64,000 nt of DNA from Flavobacterium sharifuzzamanii (GTDB taxonomy: Bacteria; Bacteroidota; Bacteroidia; Flavobacteriales; Flavobacteriaceae): positions 248,001-312,000 of the forward strand of contig NZ_QJGZ01000040.1 of assembly GCF_003254585.1 (NCBI RefSeq), written 5' to 3'. Position numbers and translations under genes: made by a program. The notes beneath the pieces were generated by a model. The model had not been told where the DNA came from. It saw only the letters and a list, made by a program, of their open reading frames with translations, and searched no databases. The stretch's first letter is position 1. The number at the start of each line of letters is the position of its first letter. This document shows positions 53,647 through 62,476 of the stretch, in pieces.

Positions 53647-54825
53647 TTATTTCAAAACATCATTTTCCGGAGCCCATTTCTTCTGCCATTCAGGATATTT
53701 CTTCAAAGCCTTTTCAGGTTTATCCGTATACCAGGCATAACCTGTTCTTCTTTCACGGCTTACTTCGGCTAAAGAATATAGAAACTCACTGTCACGATCG
53801 GAGAATAAAGGACGATGTGTTTTAAGTTCGTAATAACGAGTCCAAATAGGCGGAACAGTAGTATCGTGCACGACTCTTACGTCATTTTTGATTTTCTTGT
53901 ATTTAGATTCCATTTCTTCAGCAGCAAAACTTTCAACTCTGGTATTATAGATTTTAGAATCCTGAAACCATTTTATAGCACCTTGTACCGCATTAATAAT
54001 TTTTTCATTTGGATTATCAATATCCATTAAAAACAAAACTACATCAACACTTTCTGCATTGCAGATGCTTGGCGGTTCAAATTTACGTGCCCATGCAGGT
54101 TCAAGTGTTATTTCGTCGTGTTGTTGGCACCAAGCAGTCAATTTTCCGTTGTCTTTAATTTGCATTTTTAAAATACAATCCAGTCCTTTTTGGTAAGCGT
54201 TGACTACTTTTTTTCGGATTTTAGCGTCAATAAAAGCATAATCAGGATCATTATTTACAATCTTTTTTAAAAGATTCATGATTCCCATATACGCTCCATC
54301 ATTAAAAGTAATATGTCGACTATAGCCTTTTTCTAAAGGAAAATATTGTGGCCAGCCTCCGTTTGGATATTGTGCTTTTATGGTGAAATTAATGCCACGC
54401 AAGCATCCATCTTTATACCTCGGATCTTTTGTGAGCGTATAAACCTGTGCCAGATAATGAATGTGCGTATAAGTTGTTTCATTATCAAAAGTAGTATGCT
54501 CAATATATTTCGTTTTAACTACACTGTCTATTTGTTGTGGAGTCAAAATAGCTTTCATGTCATAATTTTTTGGCCATCCGCCATTGTCGCGTTGGAAATA
54601 CAGAATATTATCGGCAATTTTCGTATAATCCGTTTCAGCATATTTCGGCTGATTTGGCACTGGATTTATGATATTGGTTTTGTCTTTTATAAAGTACCAA
54701 TGGTTAGTGCCATCAGTAAAAGGTTTTGTACTGATTTCACTATTTGACTGCGCATGCAAGCATAAAAATGAAAAAGCGCAAAACGCAGATGCCAATAATT
54801 TCGAGCTATTTATGGAATTGAACAT
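53647..54825 (-). CDS. Secreted pectate lyase, PL10 family
   Basis: A 392-residue exported pectate lyase of the PelA/PL10 type. A signal peptide covers about 1-25. Family segments are ADNILYFQRDNGGWPKNYD, TFDNETTYTHIHYLAQVY, PNGGWPQYFPLEKGYSRHITFNDGAYM, and the catalytic-arginine region HDTTVPPIWTRYYEL with RRTGYAWYTDKPE near the end. These enzymes cleave polygalacturonate by beta-elimination. No T9SS tail is present, so it may act in the periplasm. The gene starts 12 bases after the GH28 stop codon and shares its transcript. Confidence 0.88.
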   Translation of the reverse strand: MFNSINSSKLLASAFCAFSFLCLHAQSNSEISTKPFTDGTNHWYFIKDKTNIINPVPNQPKYAETDYTKIADNILYFQRDNGGWPKNYDMKAILTPQQIDSVVKTKYIEHTTFDNETTYTHIHYLAQVYTLTKDPRYKDGCLRGINFTIKAQYPNGGWPQYFPLEKGYSRHITFNDGAYMGIMNLLKKIVNNDPDYAFIDAKIRKKVVNAYQKGLDCILKMQIKDNGKLTAWCQQHDEITLEPAWARKFEPPSICNAESVDVVLFLMDIDNPNEKIINAVQGAIKWFQDSKIYNTRVESFAAEEMESKYKKIKNDVRVVHDTTVPPIWTRYYELKTHRPLFSDRDSEFLYSLAEVSRERRTGYAWYTDKPEKALKKYPEWQKKWAPENDVLK

Positions 54826-54837
54826 AGAATCTCGTTT

Positions 54838-56514
54838 TTAGAATTTAACCGCTTTCTTAGGCACGTTTTTGTCAATAGTAGTCGTCTTAGAAAAATTAGC
54901 AGAAGAACCACTTAAATCAATATTTTTGCTCGCTTCACCATTAATTGTAATCGCATTTGATGAAGAAGGATTGAACTCGATATTTTTCAGCGAAAGGTTT
55001 TTAGTGTTGTATATTTCGAAAGCATTTTTAGCCTCAATATCCAATTGTGCGTTACTGATTTTAATTCCGTTAGCATCAATTATAGAAAAACCTTTTTGTG
55101 CCTTAGCAATCAAGTTTGTGATTTCAATATTTTCTAAATTCATTTCCGGGAGACCTTGTAAAAAGACAGCTTGCTGAGCGCCTTTAATTGTGATGTTTTT
55201 GATTACGATATTTTTAAACTGAGGCGTTTCTTCGTTTACTGGAATCGCTTTTGTGCTAACCGTATTGCCGCCTTCTGCTAAAGTCTCAGCGATTGATTTT
55301 CCTCCGTAATACAAATCAAAAGAAATTGCCTGAGATGGAATATCGGTCATAAAAACATCTGAAATGTAAATGTTTTCTACAACACCGCCACGTCCGCGAG
55401 TACTTTTAAAACGAAGACCAACATCAGTTCCCATAAAAGTACAGTTAGAAACGTGCAGGTTTTTTACACCACCAGACATCTCACTTCCAACTGTAACACC
55501 GCCATGACCATGATACACGATATTGTTTTTAACGATGATATTTTCGCAAGGAACACCTCTATCACGTCCATCTTTATCTTTGCCTGATTTAATGCAGATG
55601 GCATCGTCACCCACATCAAAACTTGAGTTTTCGATTACTACATTTTTACAAGATTCTACATCAAGTCCGTCGCCGTTTTGAGAAAACCATGGATTGCGAA
55701 CGGTTATATTTCGAACAATTAAATCTTCAATTAATAACGGGTGAATATTCCACGCAGGAGAATTTTGGAAAACAGGTCCGTCAAATAGCACTCTTTTACT
55801 ATTTTGTATGCTTACCAAAACAGGACGAAGGAAATCATGAATAGCTTCAAAATCTTCTTTTGTTTTTAAATCAAGACGAATGTTCTGATCGGCACCTTTA
55901 GCACCTTTTAAATATTGTTCAGAAGGATACCAGCTGTCTTTCTTTTCATTTAAAACCCCGCCAGAAGCTACAAATTTCTTCCATTGTTCATCTGTTAGTT
56001 TGCTCTTTTTAACTTGTCGCCAAGCTTCGCCAGAACCATCCCAAACACCATTTCCTGTAAATGCTATATTTTCTAAATTTTTGCCATAAATAGGAGAGAT
56101 GCATCGCCATGTATTTAAACCTTCAAAGCTGGTTTCGATTATTGGATATAAAGATTTATCGGTACTGAATTTGATTAATGCACCTCTTTCTGCATGAAGT
56201 TCAATATTACTTTTTAGAATGATTGGACCAGTCAGCCAAATTCCAGGTGGAATAATCAGTTTTCCACCGCCTTTTTTAGACAATGCATCAATCGCATCCG
56301 CAAAAGCTTTTGTATTCAAAACATAACCGCCATTTACTGCACCAAAGTCTTTTAGATTCACACTGTACTGCGGAATTACAGGTTCCTGTACTTCAGCCAT
56401 TTTAAATTCAATATTTTTATACGTGTCAGCAGATTTTTGTGCCGAAGTGGTGTTGAAACTCAAAGCAAAAGAGGCTAGAGCGACACATAAAAGGTTAATT
56501 CGGTTAGTTTTCAT
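54838..56514 (-). CDS. Exported GH28 polygalacturonase-type enzyme
   Basis: A 558-residue beta-helix enzyme of GH28. A signal peptide covers about 1-25, and the pectate-lyase-superfamily start is VNLKDFGAVNGGYVLNTKAFADAID. The catalytic core is in the usual order: NGDGLDVES near 279, GDDAICIKSGKD near 302 and HGHGGVTVGSEMSGG near 334. These are followed by RFKSTRGRGGVV, the RIK-type substrate site. The fold then continues as repeated beta-helix rungs. It likely releases galacturonate from pectin oligomers. It is the first gene of a leftward operon with PL10, facing a promoter and LacI-type operator. Confidence 0.88.
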   Translation of the reverse strand: MKTNRINLLCVALASFALSFNTTSAQKSADTYKNIEFKMAEVQEPVIPQYSVNLKDFGAVNGGYVLNTKAFADAIDALSKKGGGKLIIPPGIWLTGPIILKSNIELHAERGALIKFSTDKSLYPIIETSFEGLNTWRCISPIYGKNLENIAFTGNGVWDGSGEAWRQVKKSKLTDEQWKKFVASGGVLNEKKDSWYPSEQYLKGAKGADQNIRLDLKTKEDFEAIHDFLRPVLVSIQNSKRVLFDGPVFQNSPAWNIHPLLIEDLIVRNITVRNPWFSQNGDGLDVESCKNVVIENSSFDVGDDAICIKSGKDKDGRDRGVPCENIIVKNNIVYHGHGGVTVGSEMSGGVKNLHVSNCTFMGTDVGLRFKSTRGRGGVVENIYISDVFMTDIPSQAISFDLYYGGKSIAETLAEGGNTVSTKAIPVNEETPQFKNIVIKNITIKGAQQAVFLQGLPEMNLENIEITNLIAKAQKGFSIIDANGIKISNAQLDIEAKNAFEIYNTKNLSLKNIEFNPSSSNAITINGEASKNIDLSGSSANFSKTTTIDKNVPKKAVKF

Positions 56515-56602
56515 TCTTATTCTATTATAGTTAAAAGTCTTTTTAGGGAAATAGATTCACTGATAATTCAATTTTTAATTACTGAAATTTTTATTCAATA
56601 AA

Positions 56603-56635
56603 TAAAATTATACTTTTTTAATTTGAAATATTCAA
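56603..56635 (-). promoter_or_regulatory. Probable promoter of the GH28-PL10 operon
   Basis: On the minus strand TTG (56635-56633) and TAATTTTA (56610-56603) are separated by 22 bases; the second box misses only the final G of TAnnTTTG. The LacI-type palindrome abuts the minus-33 element. Confidence 0.4.
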
Positions 56636-56649
56636 TGTAATCGATTACA
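56636..56649. promoter_or_regulatory. LacI-family-type operator palindrome
   Basis: TGTAATCGATTACA is a perfect 14-base palindrome with the central CG and flanking TGTAA/TTACA typical of LacI/GalR-family operators. It lies in the 433-base divergent region between the GH28-PL10 operon and the beta-helix gene, touching the predicted minus-33 box of the former. A repressor bound here would block initiation. No LacI-family gene is in the window. Confidence 0.6.
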
Positions 56650-56800
56650 CAAATCTATTAAAAAAATATTATGAAATAGAAATTCTAGCCTATTTATCAC
56701 ATCTTTTTTGTGAATTTAATTTTTTTTGAATGTGAAATCAATAGAAAATGAAATGACTGTTTTTATATAAAAGTGTATAAAACATAATGTTTATCAAAGT

Positions 56801-56820
56801 TACAGGAGGGTACAGGATGC
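56801..56820. promoter_or_regulatory. Tandem 10-base direct repeat upstream of the beta-helix gene
   Basis: TACAGGAGGG is followed immediately by TACAGGATGC, a repeat of TACAGGA in one-helical-turn register, 128 bases before the beta-helix start. It may be an activator site. Apart from this and the operator, the rest of the gap (56650-56947) is AT-rich and shows no gene or exact promoter. Confidence 0.25.
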
Positions 56821-56947
56821 ATAGTTTTTTATGTTCGATTAAATTGTGCCGAATATTTAATTTATCTGTTAAAATTAATCATGATGTAAAATTTTTAGTA
56901 CTTAAAATTTATATCCTGATAATTTTTCAGAAGAAAAAAAGAAAATA

Positions 56948-59464
56948 ATGCGTTCAATTCCTTTCAACAAATTACTGATCATTTTTTTAATGGTATTTAC
57001 AGTTTCGGCAAATGCTGCTGAAATCTGGGTTTCTCCAACTGGAAAAGATATAAATTCTGGAACCAAAGAGAGCCCGTTGGCAACGGTTCACATGGCAATG
57101 CGAAAAGCCAGAGAACTTCGTCGCTTAAAAGATCCATCAATAAAAGACGGAATTCGAATTATAGTAATGAACGGAACGTATTATTTAAACGAACCTTTAT
57201 TTGTACGACCAGAAGATTCTGGAACAGCAGATAGTCCTACAACAATTGAAGCCGATGTAAATGCAAGACCCATTATAAGCGGTGGAATAGAAATTAAAAA
57301 CTGGACAAAATCGACAACGGTTATCAACGGACTAAAAAAAGGTGCTGTTTGGGTAACCGATGCTCCTAAAAAAGCAGGAAGCCTAATTGATTACAGACAA
57401 TTGTGGGTAAACGGTAAAAAAGCCGTTAGAGCCAAAAATACTGAGGGGACCACAATGGAACGTATTTTATCATGGAATCACGAAGAACAAACTTGTTGGA
57501 TTCCGTTTAAAGATAAGTCGATGAAGTTCGAGCCGGGAATGGAAATGTTTATCGTACAATGGTGGTCGAATGCCAACTTACGCATCAAAAATATCGAAGT
57601 ACAAAAAGACAGCGCCAAACTTTCGTTTGAAGAGCCAGAAAGCCGTATTCAAAGTGAACATCCGTGGCCTGCTCCGTGGATTTCTAAAAATAACGGGAAT
57701 TCTGCTTATTTTTTAAACAATGCTTTTTCACTTTTAAACGAGCCTGGAGAATGGTATTTGGATAAGAAAAATGCTAAAATCTATTATGTTCCAAGAGTTG
57801 GAGAAGATATTAATTCGGCAGTTGTAACCGCACCTGTTTTAGAAAATCTGGTTGAAGTAAAAGGAACGATCGATTCGCCTGTACACCATTTTCAATTTAA
57901 AGGAATTTCGTTTCAGTACAGCAACTGGCTACGTCCTTCACAGCAAGGCCATGTGCCGTTGCAGTCGGGTTTGTATTTGTTGGATGCTTATAAACTTAAA
58001 GTTCCAGGAACGCCAAATCAGGCGAATTTAGAAAATCAAGCTTGGGTAGGAAGACCTCGTGCAGCGGTAGAAGTTAATTATGCTAATAATATTCAGTTTG
58101 AATCTTGTCGTTTTGAGCATCTGGCTTCGACAGGTTTAGATTTAAATAAAGGAACAAATCACAATACCGTAAAAGGAAATTTATTTAAAGATATTGGCGG
58201 AAGTGCCATCAATGTTGGGATTTTCTCAGAAGAAGCTTTTGAAGCGCATTTGCCTTTAATCATAAAAGATGAAAGAGAAATGTGTTCTGATGAAGTGATT
58301 TCGGATAATTTAATCACCAACGTAACCAATGAAGATTGGGGAACTTTGGGAATCAGCGCTGGTTTTGTTAGAAACATCACAATTGAACACAACGAAATTT
58401 CAGATGTTTCATATTCCGGAATGGCAATGGGCTGGGGTTGGACGCACACGCCAAACGTAATGCAGAACAATAAAATTCTGGCGAATAAAATTCATCATTA
58501 TGCCAAACATTTACATGATGTTGCAGGAATTTATACGCTTTCAGCTCAACCTGGCAGTCGAATTGAAGAAAATTATATCGACAAAGTTTACAACAGTCCG
58601 TATGCACACGATCCGTTTTTATGGCTGTATTTATATACCGATGAAGGAAGTGAAGGTTTTACGATTAAAAACAATTGGATTGCCGAAAAGAAAATCCTTA
58701 AAAACCATAACGGTCCAAAAGGAAATATTTGGGAACACAATGATCCGTATGTGAGCACTAAAATAAAAGATGCAGCAGGAATTAGAGCGCCTTATAAAGA
58801 TTTAGAAAAAGAAGTTGTAATCGATGAAAAATGGGGATTGCAGGAAATGCCAAAACCGTATGTGATCGAATTGATTGGTTCTGATTTTGATATCGAAAAA
58901 ATCAAATCGACTTTGGTTGGTTTTAGAATTGTAGGTCAGGAATTGTATCAATGGAAAAATCATTTGGTGATTTACGGAAAGATGAATCAGCCCGAAAGAA
59001 CAAAACGAAAACTAGCGGGCGCTTTTCCTTCTTTAGAAATTAAAATCTATGAAGATTTAGTTTATGATTTCCAAAATTTCGAAAGATGTAAAGATTCAAA
59101 ACCAGCATCAGATTGGGAAAATATTGTTTTAACAGCGAATCTTCCAGCCGATGAAAAACTGCAAAAAGAATATGTAGAGTATCATAAAACACAATTCGAA
59201 AAATGGCCAGAAGTAGCCAAAGGTTTCTGTAATGCCGATTTTCAGCAATTGCAGGTTTTCAAAAAAGACCGTCAATTGATTTTGGTAATCAGTATTCCGA
59301 AAGGAGAAAATTTGGATAAACTAAATCCAAAGACAACGGAAAATAATCCGCGTGTGGACGATTGGAATGCCTTAATGAAAAAATACCAAAGCGGAATCGA
59401 AGGCGCAAAACCAGACGAAACTTGGATTTTTCTAAACAAAGTAGAAATAGAAGCAAAAAAATAA
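56948..59464 (+). CDS. Large secreted right-handed beta-helix protein, pectin locus
   Basis: An 838-residue exported protein. A signal peptide (about 1-23) is followed by AEIWVSPTGKDINSGTKESPLATVHMAMRKARELR, the start seen in secreted parallel beta-helix carbohydrate-active proteins. The repeated rungs run from about 60 to 580 (YANNIQFESCRFEHLASTGLDL, NHNTVKGNLFKDIGGSAINVG, RNITIEHNEISDVSYSGMAMGWGWTHTPN). The last 250 residues form a separate domain rich in Lys and Glu with VIELIGSDFDIEKIKSTLVGF. It has no recognised catalytic motif of GH28 or PL1. The location suggests pectin side-chain cleavage, but activity is unassigned. Confidence 0.75.
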   Translation: MRSIPFNKLLIIFLMVFTVSANAAEIWVSPTGKDINSGTKESPLATVHMAMRKARELRRLKDPSIKDGIRIIVMNGTYYLNEPLFVRPEDSGTADSPTTIEADVNARPIISGGIEIKNWTKSTTVINGLKKGAVWVTDAPKKAGSLIDYRQLWVNGKKAVRAKNTEGTTMERILSWNHEEQTCWIPFKDKSMKFEPGMEMFIVQWWSNANLRIKNIEVQKDSAKLSFEEPESRIQSEHPWPAPWISKNNGNSAYFLNNAFSLLNEPGEWYLDKKNAKIYYVPRVGEDINSAVVTAPVLENLVEVKGTIDSPVHHFQFKGISFQYSNWLRPSQQGHVPLQSGLYLLDAYKLKVPGTPNQANLENQAWVGRPRAAVEVNYANNIQFESCRFEHLASTGLDLNKGTNHNTVKGNLFKDIGGSAINVGIFSEEAFEAHLPLIIKDEREMCSDEVISDNLITNVTNEDWGTLGISAGFVRNITIEHNEISDVSYSGMAMGWGWTHTPNVMQNNKILANKIHHYAKHLHDVAGIYTLSAQPGSRIEENYIDKVYNSPYAHDPFLWLYLYTDEGSEGFTIKNNWIAEKKILKNHNGPKGNIWEHNDPYVSTKIKDAAGIRAPYKDLEKEVVIDEKWGLQEMPKPYVIELIGSDFDIEKIKSTLVGFRIVGQELYQWKNHLVIYGKMNQPERTKRKLAGAFPSLEIKIYEDLVYDFQNFERCKDSKPASDWENIVLTANLPADEKLQKEYVEYHKTQFEKWPEVAKGFCNADFQQLQVFKKDRQLILVISIPKGENLDKLNPKTTENNPRVDDWNALMKKYQSGIEGAKPDETWIFLNKVEIEAKK

Positions 59465-59474
59465 TAAGCATAAT

Positions 59475-59507
59475 AAACCCGACAGGTTTTTAAAACCTGT
59501 CGGGTTT
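59475..59507. terminator. Perfect inverted repeat acting as terminator
   Basis: AAACCCGACAGGTTTT (59475-59490) and AAAACCTGTCGGGTTT (59492-59507) form a 16-base stem immediately after the beta-helix gene. It can work in both directions. Confidence 0.75.
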
Positions 59508-59524
59508 AAACGCGAAAAAAAATA

Positions 59525-59588
59525 TTTAGCCACAGATTAAAGGATTTCCACAGATTTAAAAATCCATTTAATCCTTTTAATCTGTGGC
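59525..59588. repeat. Inverted repeat, AGCCACAGATT family, copy 2
   Basis: TTTAGCCACAGATTAAAGGA plus TT at 59525-59546 is identical to the left arm of the copy at 53518. The right arm 59570-59588 (AATCCTTTTAATCTGTGGC) has one extra T. The loop CCACAGATTTAAAAA contains a further copy of CCACAGATT. Confidence 0.85.
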
Positions 59589-59626
59589 AAAAAAACAAAA
59601 TCAACAATCTAAAATAACCACACCTC

Positions 59627-60691
59627 ATGTTAAAAATAGCCATTCTAGGACTTGGAGAAGGACGAAGCACAATGTCGGCTGCTATAGAAAGTTCAAAACT
59701 AGAACTCGTTAAAATATGCGACCGAAATGAAGAATTGTGTAAACAGCGAGCGAAAGAATTCGATTTTCATTCGTACACAACCAATTACGACGATTTGTTA
59801 AACGATTCGTCAATTGATATTATAGCGATTTATACGCCAGATCATCTTCACGCACAACACGTAAAGCAAGCTTTATTGAGTGGAAAACATGTCGTGTGTA
59901 CAAAACCGTTTATTGATGATCTTTCGGATGCAAAAGAGCTTTTAGAATTAAGCAAATCGACAGGAAAGAAAGTTTTTATTGGGCAAAGTTCCCGTTTCTT
60001 CGAACCAGCCAAAAGACAAAGAGCCGATTATGAAGCAGGATTAATTGGAGATTTAATTACAATTGAAGCACAATACCACGCTGATCACAGATGGTTTTTG
60101 AAAAAAGAATGGTCGCTTTTGCAATCGTTTAAATGGTTGTATGGAGGTTTGAGTCATCCTGTAGATTTCATCAGATGGTATTTGCCGAATATTCAGGAAG
60201 TGATGGGTTACGGAATGATCAGCAGTAATGGACAAAATGCAGGATTGAAGAATGAAGATACAATGCATTTTATTTTCAAAGCAACCGATGGAAGAATTGC
60301 CCGTGTAAGCGGTGTTTATACTTCGCCGACTCAGCCAGCGCAACGTGACAGCGGAATGAGCACAATTCTGCGAGCTACAGAAGGAGCAAGCCAGGCAGAT
60401 TATCACGAATTACGCTATGCGATTACAGATAGAACTGGCGAAGAAAAAGTGATTACTTGGGGCGACAGTACGATAAAATATTATTTCCGTTTTGAAGGAC
60501 AAAGTCACCACGGCGGAGAATATCAGAATTACTTAGAGTATTTTACAGATAGTATCGAGCAAGGTTTTGAAGCGTATCCAAACATGGAAGAAGGAATTGG
60601 AACTGTGGCTTTGTTACAAGCAATGGATAAATCTTTGCAAACTGGAATGCCGGTTAAAATTGCTGATATTCTTAACGAATACGGACTATGA
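59627..60691 (+). CDS. Gfo/Idh/MocA family oxidoreductase
   Basis: A 354-residue NAD(P)-dependent oxidoreductase. The Rossmann motif is ILGLGEGRSTMSAAIES (about 6-22) and the EKP motif appears as TKP in HVVCTKPFIDDL near 96. The C-terminal domain has WLYGGLSHPVDFIRWYLPNIQEV and GQSHHGGEYQNYLEYF. It lacks a signal peptide. Its stop codon overlaps the symporter start by 4 bases, so sugar import and oxidoreduction are tied. The likely substrate is a pectin-derived sugar, sugar acid or its lactone; identity is not deducible. Confidence 0.85.
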   Translation: MLKIAILGLGEGRSTMSAAIESSKLELVKICDRNEELCKQRAKEFDFHSYTTNYDDLLNDSSIDIIAIYTPDHLHAQHVKQALLSGKHVVCTKPFIDDLSDAKELLELSKSTGKKVFIGQSSRFFEPAKRQRADYEAGLIGDLITIEAQYHADHRWFLKKEWSLLQSFKWLYGGLSHPVDFIRWYLPNIQEVMGYGMISSNGQNAGLKNEDTMHFIFKATDGRIARVSGVYTSPTQPAQRDSGMSTILRATEGASQADYHELRYAITDRTGEEKVITWGDSTIKYYFRFEGQSHHGGEYQNYLEYFTDSIEQGFEAYPNMEEGIGTVALLQAMDKSLQTGMPVKIADILNEYGL

Positions 60692-62268
60692 ACAGTATCT
60701 ACGACAAATTAACCACACTCGATTTTGTCATTGTTGCGGGGTATTTGGTGGCTTTGTTAGTCATTGGATATGTGGTAAGTATGAAGCAGAGAAAGAAAAA
60801 CGAAACACTTTTTCTGGCCGGAAACTCCTTAAACTGGTACAGCATCGGGTTTAATATGTGGGGAACCAACGTTGGGCCTTCGTCATTATTGGCTTTTGCG
60901 AGTATTGGTTACGCAACGGGAATTGTAGCAGGAAATTTCGAATGGTATGCTTTTGTATTTTTACTGCTTTTGGCAATGGTTTTTGCGCCAAGATATATTG
61001 CGAGTAAAGTAAGCACAATGCCCGAATATATGGGAAAACGCTACGGCGACAGTACGCAGAATATTTTGGCTTGGTATGCTTTGGTAAAAATACTAGTAAG
61101 CTGGTTGTCTTTAGGATTATTCAGCGGAGGCGTTTTAGTGCGTCAGATTTTAGGAATTCCAATGTGGCAGAGTGTTACGGTTTTAGTGATTTTCTCTGGA
61201 ATATTTACGTTCGCCGGAGGTTTAAAAGCAATTGCAAAAGTGAATGTTTTTCAGATGATTTTATTAATTGTAGTTTCGCTGACACTTTCCTTTTTAGGTT
61301 TACAAAAATTGGGCGGAATCGATGTTTTAATTGCCAAAACACCTTCAAACTTTTGGAATTTAGTTCGTCCTTCAGATGATGCGCATTATCCGTGGCCCGC
61401 TATTTTGTTAGGATATCCTGTAGCTGCGGTTGCTTTTTTCTGTACTGATCAATCGATGGTTCAGAGTGTTTTGGGAGCTAAAAATCTGGAGCAGGGACAA
61501 TTGGGAGTTAACTTTATAGGATGGTTAAAAGTTATGGCATTGCCGTTATTTATTTTACCCGGAATTTTGTGTTATGCGTTATATCCAGAATTAGGAAGCA
61601 ATTCTGATTTGGCTTATATGACAATGGTTACGAATCTTTTCCCAAGCGGAATGAACGGTTTGGTAATCTGCGTGATGATTGCGGTTTTGGTGGGAACAAT
61701 TGGTTCTTCGTTAAATGCTTTGAGCACCGTTTTTACGAATGATATTTATGTAAAGAAAATAAACCCGACGGCAACTATTAAAGATCAGATTAAAATTGGG
61801 CGATTAACAATTGCTGCAGGATGTGTATTTGCGATTCTGATTGCCGTTGCGATTGATAATATCAAAGGACAGAATTTATTCAACATTTTTCAGGCGGTTT
61901 TAGGTTTCTTGGCGCCTTCGTTATCTGTTGTTTTCCTTTTGAGTGTTTTCTGGAAACGCACTACCAAAAAAGCAGTAAATGCAACGCTTTCTTGGGGTTC
62001 GGCGTTTAGTTTGTTTGTTGGGGTTTTGTATTTATGGATTTTTCCTGCGGATAAATATCCAGTTTGGCCTCACTTTTTATTGATTTCGTTTTACATTTTC
62101 GCTGTGCTTTTAATTACAGCAGTTATTATTTCTTTAACCGATAAAAATCCTGAAGTTAATGTTTCAGATGAAAGGGATATTCCTAAAACCAGTAAAAAGG
62201 TGAAGCTTTTGTTTGGTTTGTTGGGATTGACTATTTTGGTTTTGTATTTGGTTTTTAATGGACATTAA
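60688..62268 (+). CDS. Sodium:solute symporter (SSS family)
   Basis: A 526-residue sodium-coupled transporter with about 14 membrane helices. Family landmarks are TLFLAGNSLNWYSIGFNMWGTNVGPSSLLAFASIGYATGI in the first unwound helix, STMPEYMGKRYG, FAGGLKAIAKVNVFQMILL and VGTIGSSLNALSTVFTNDIY near 350. SSS members carry sugars, inositol, sialic acid or uronates. Co-translation with the oxidoreductase and proximity to GH28 and PL10 favour a pectin breakdown product. It is the last gene of the pectin region, closed by a terminator. Confidence 0.9.
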   Translation: MNSIYDKLTTLDFVIVAGYLVALLVIGYVVSMKQRKKNETLFLAGNSLNWYSIGFNMWGTNVGPSSLLAFASIGYATGIVAGNFEWYAFVFLLLLAMVFAPRYIASKVSTMPEYMGKRYGDSTQNILAWYALVKILVSWLSLGLFSGGVLVRQILGIPMWQSVTVLVIFSGIFTFAGGLKAIAKVNVFQMILLIVVSLTLSFLGLQKLGGIDVLIAKTPSNFWNLVRPSDDAHYPWPAILLGYPVAAVAFFCTDQSMVQSVLGAKNLEQGQLGVNFIGWLKVMALPLFILPGILCYALYPELGSNSDLAYMTMVTNLFPSGMNGLVICVMIAVLVGTIGSSLNALSTVFTNDIYVKKINPTATIKDQIKIGRLTIAAGCVFAILIAVAIDNIKGQNLFNIFQAVLGFLAPSLSVVFLLSVFWKRTTKKAVNATLSWGSAFSLFVGVLYLWIFPADKYPVWPHFLLISFYIFAVLLITAVIISLTDKNPEVNVSDERDIPKTSKKVKLLFGLLGLTILVLYLVFNGH

Positions 62269-62297
62269 TTAGTTAACTCAACTCTATAAATTTATAT

Positions 62298-62330
62298 AAA
62301 CGCTTCTTTAGTACAAGGGAGCGTTTTTAT
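62298..62330 (+). terminator. Terminator after the symporter gene
   Basis: AAACGCT (62298-62304) pairs with AGCGTTT at 62320-62326, followed by TTATTTT. The loop is 15 bases, longer than usual. Confidence 0.65.
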
Positions 62331-62353
62331 TTTATGATTAAAAAAAGATAAAA

Positions 62354-62361
62354 TATATTTG
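62354..62361 (+). promoter_or_regulatory. Minus-7 element of the two-gene PIN module
   Basis: TATATTTG matches TAnnTTTG, 116 bases before the start at 62477. No TTG lies at the usual distance. Confidence 0.35.
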
Positions 62362-62476
62362 ACAATATGAATTTAAAAAATTGAATAGTAGGTTTGTTAG
62401 AGTAAGTCACTTATATTTATACAACTATTTTTAATGACATTAAAAACCATTGAATAATTAACAGAACAAAATAAAA

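Noticed and set aside
54346..54747. 133-codon frame opposite the PL10 gene
   Set aside because: Antisense shadow of a well-supported pectate lyase gene; composition and hydrophobic content match a reverse frame, not a protein.
60053..60406. 117-codon frame opposite the second Gfo/Idh/MocA gene
   Set aside because: Antisense shadow of a clear oxidoreductase gene.
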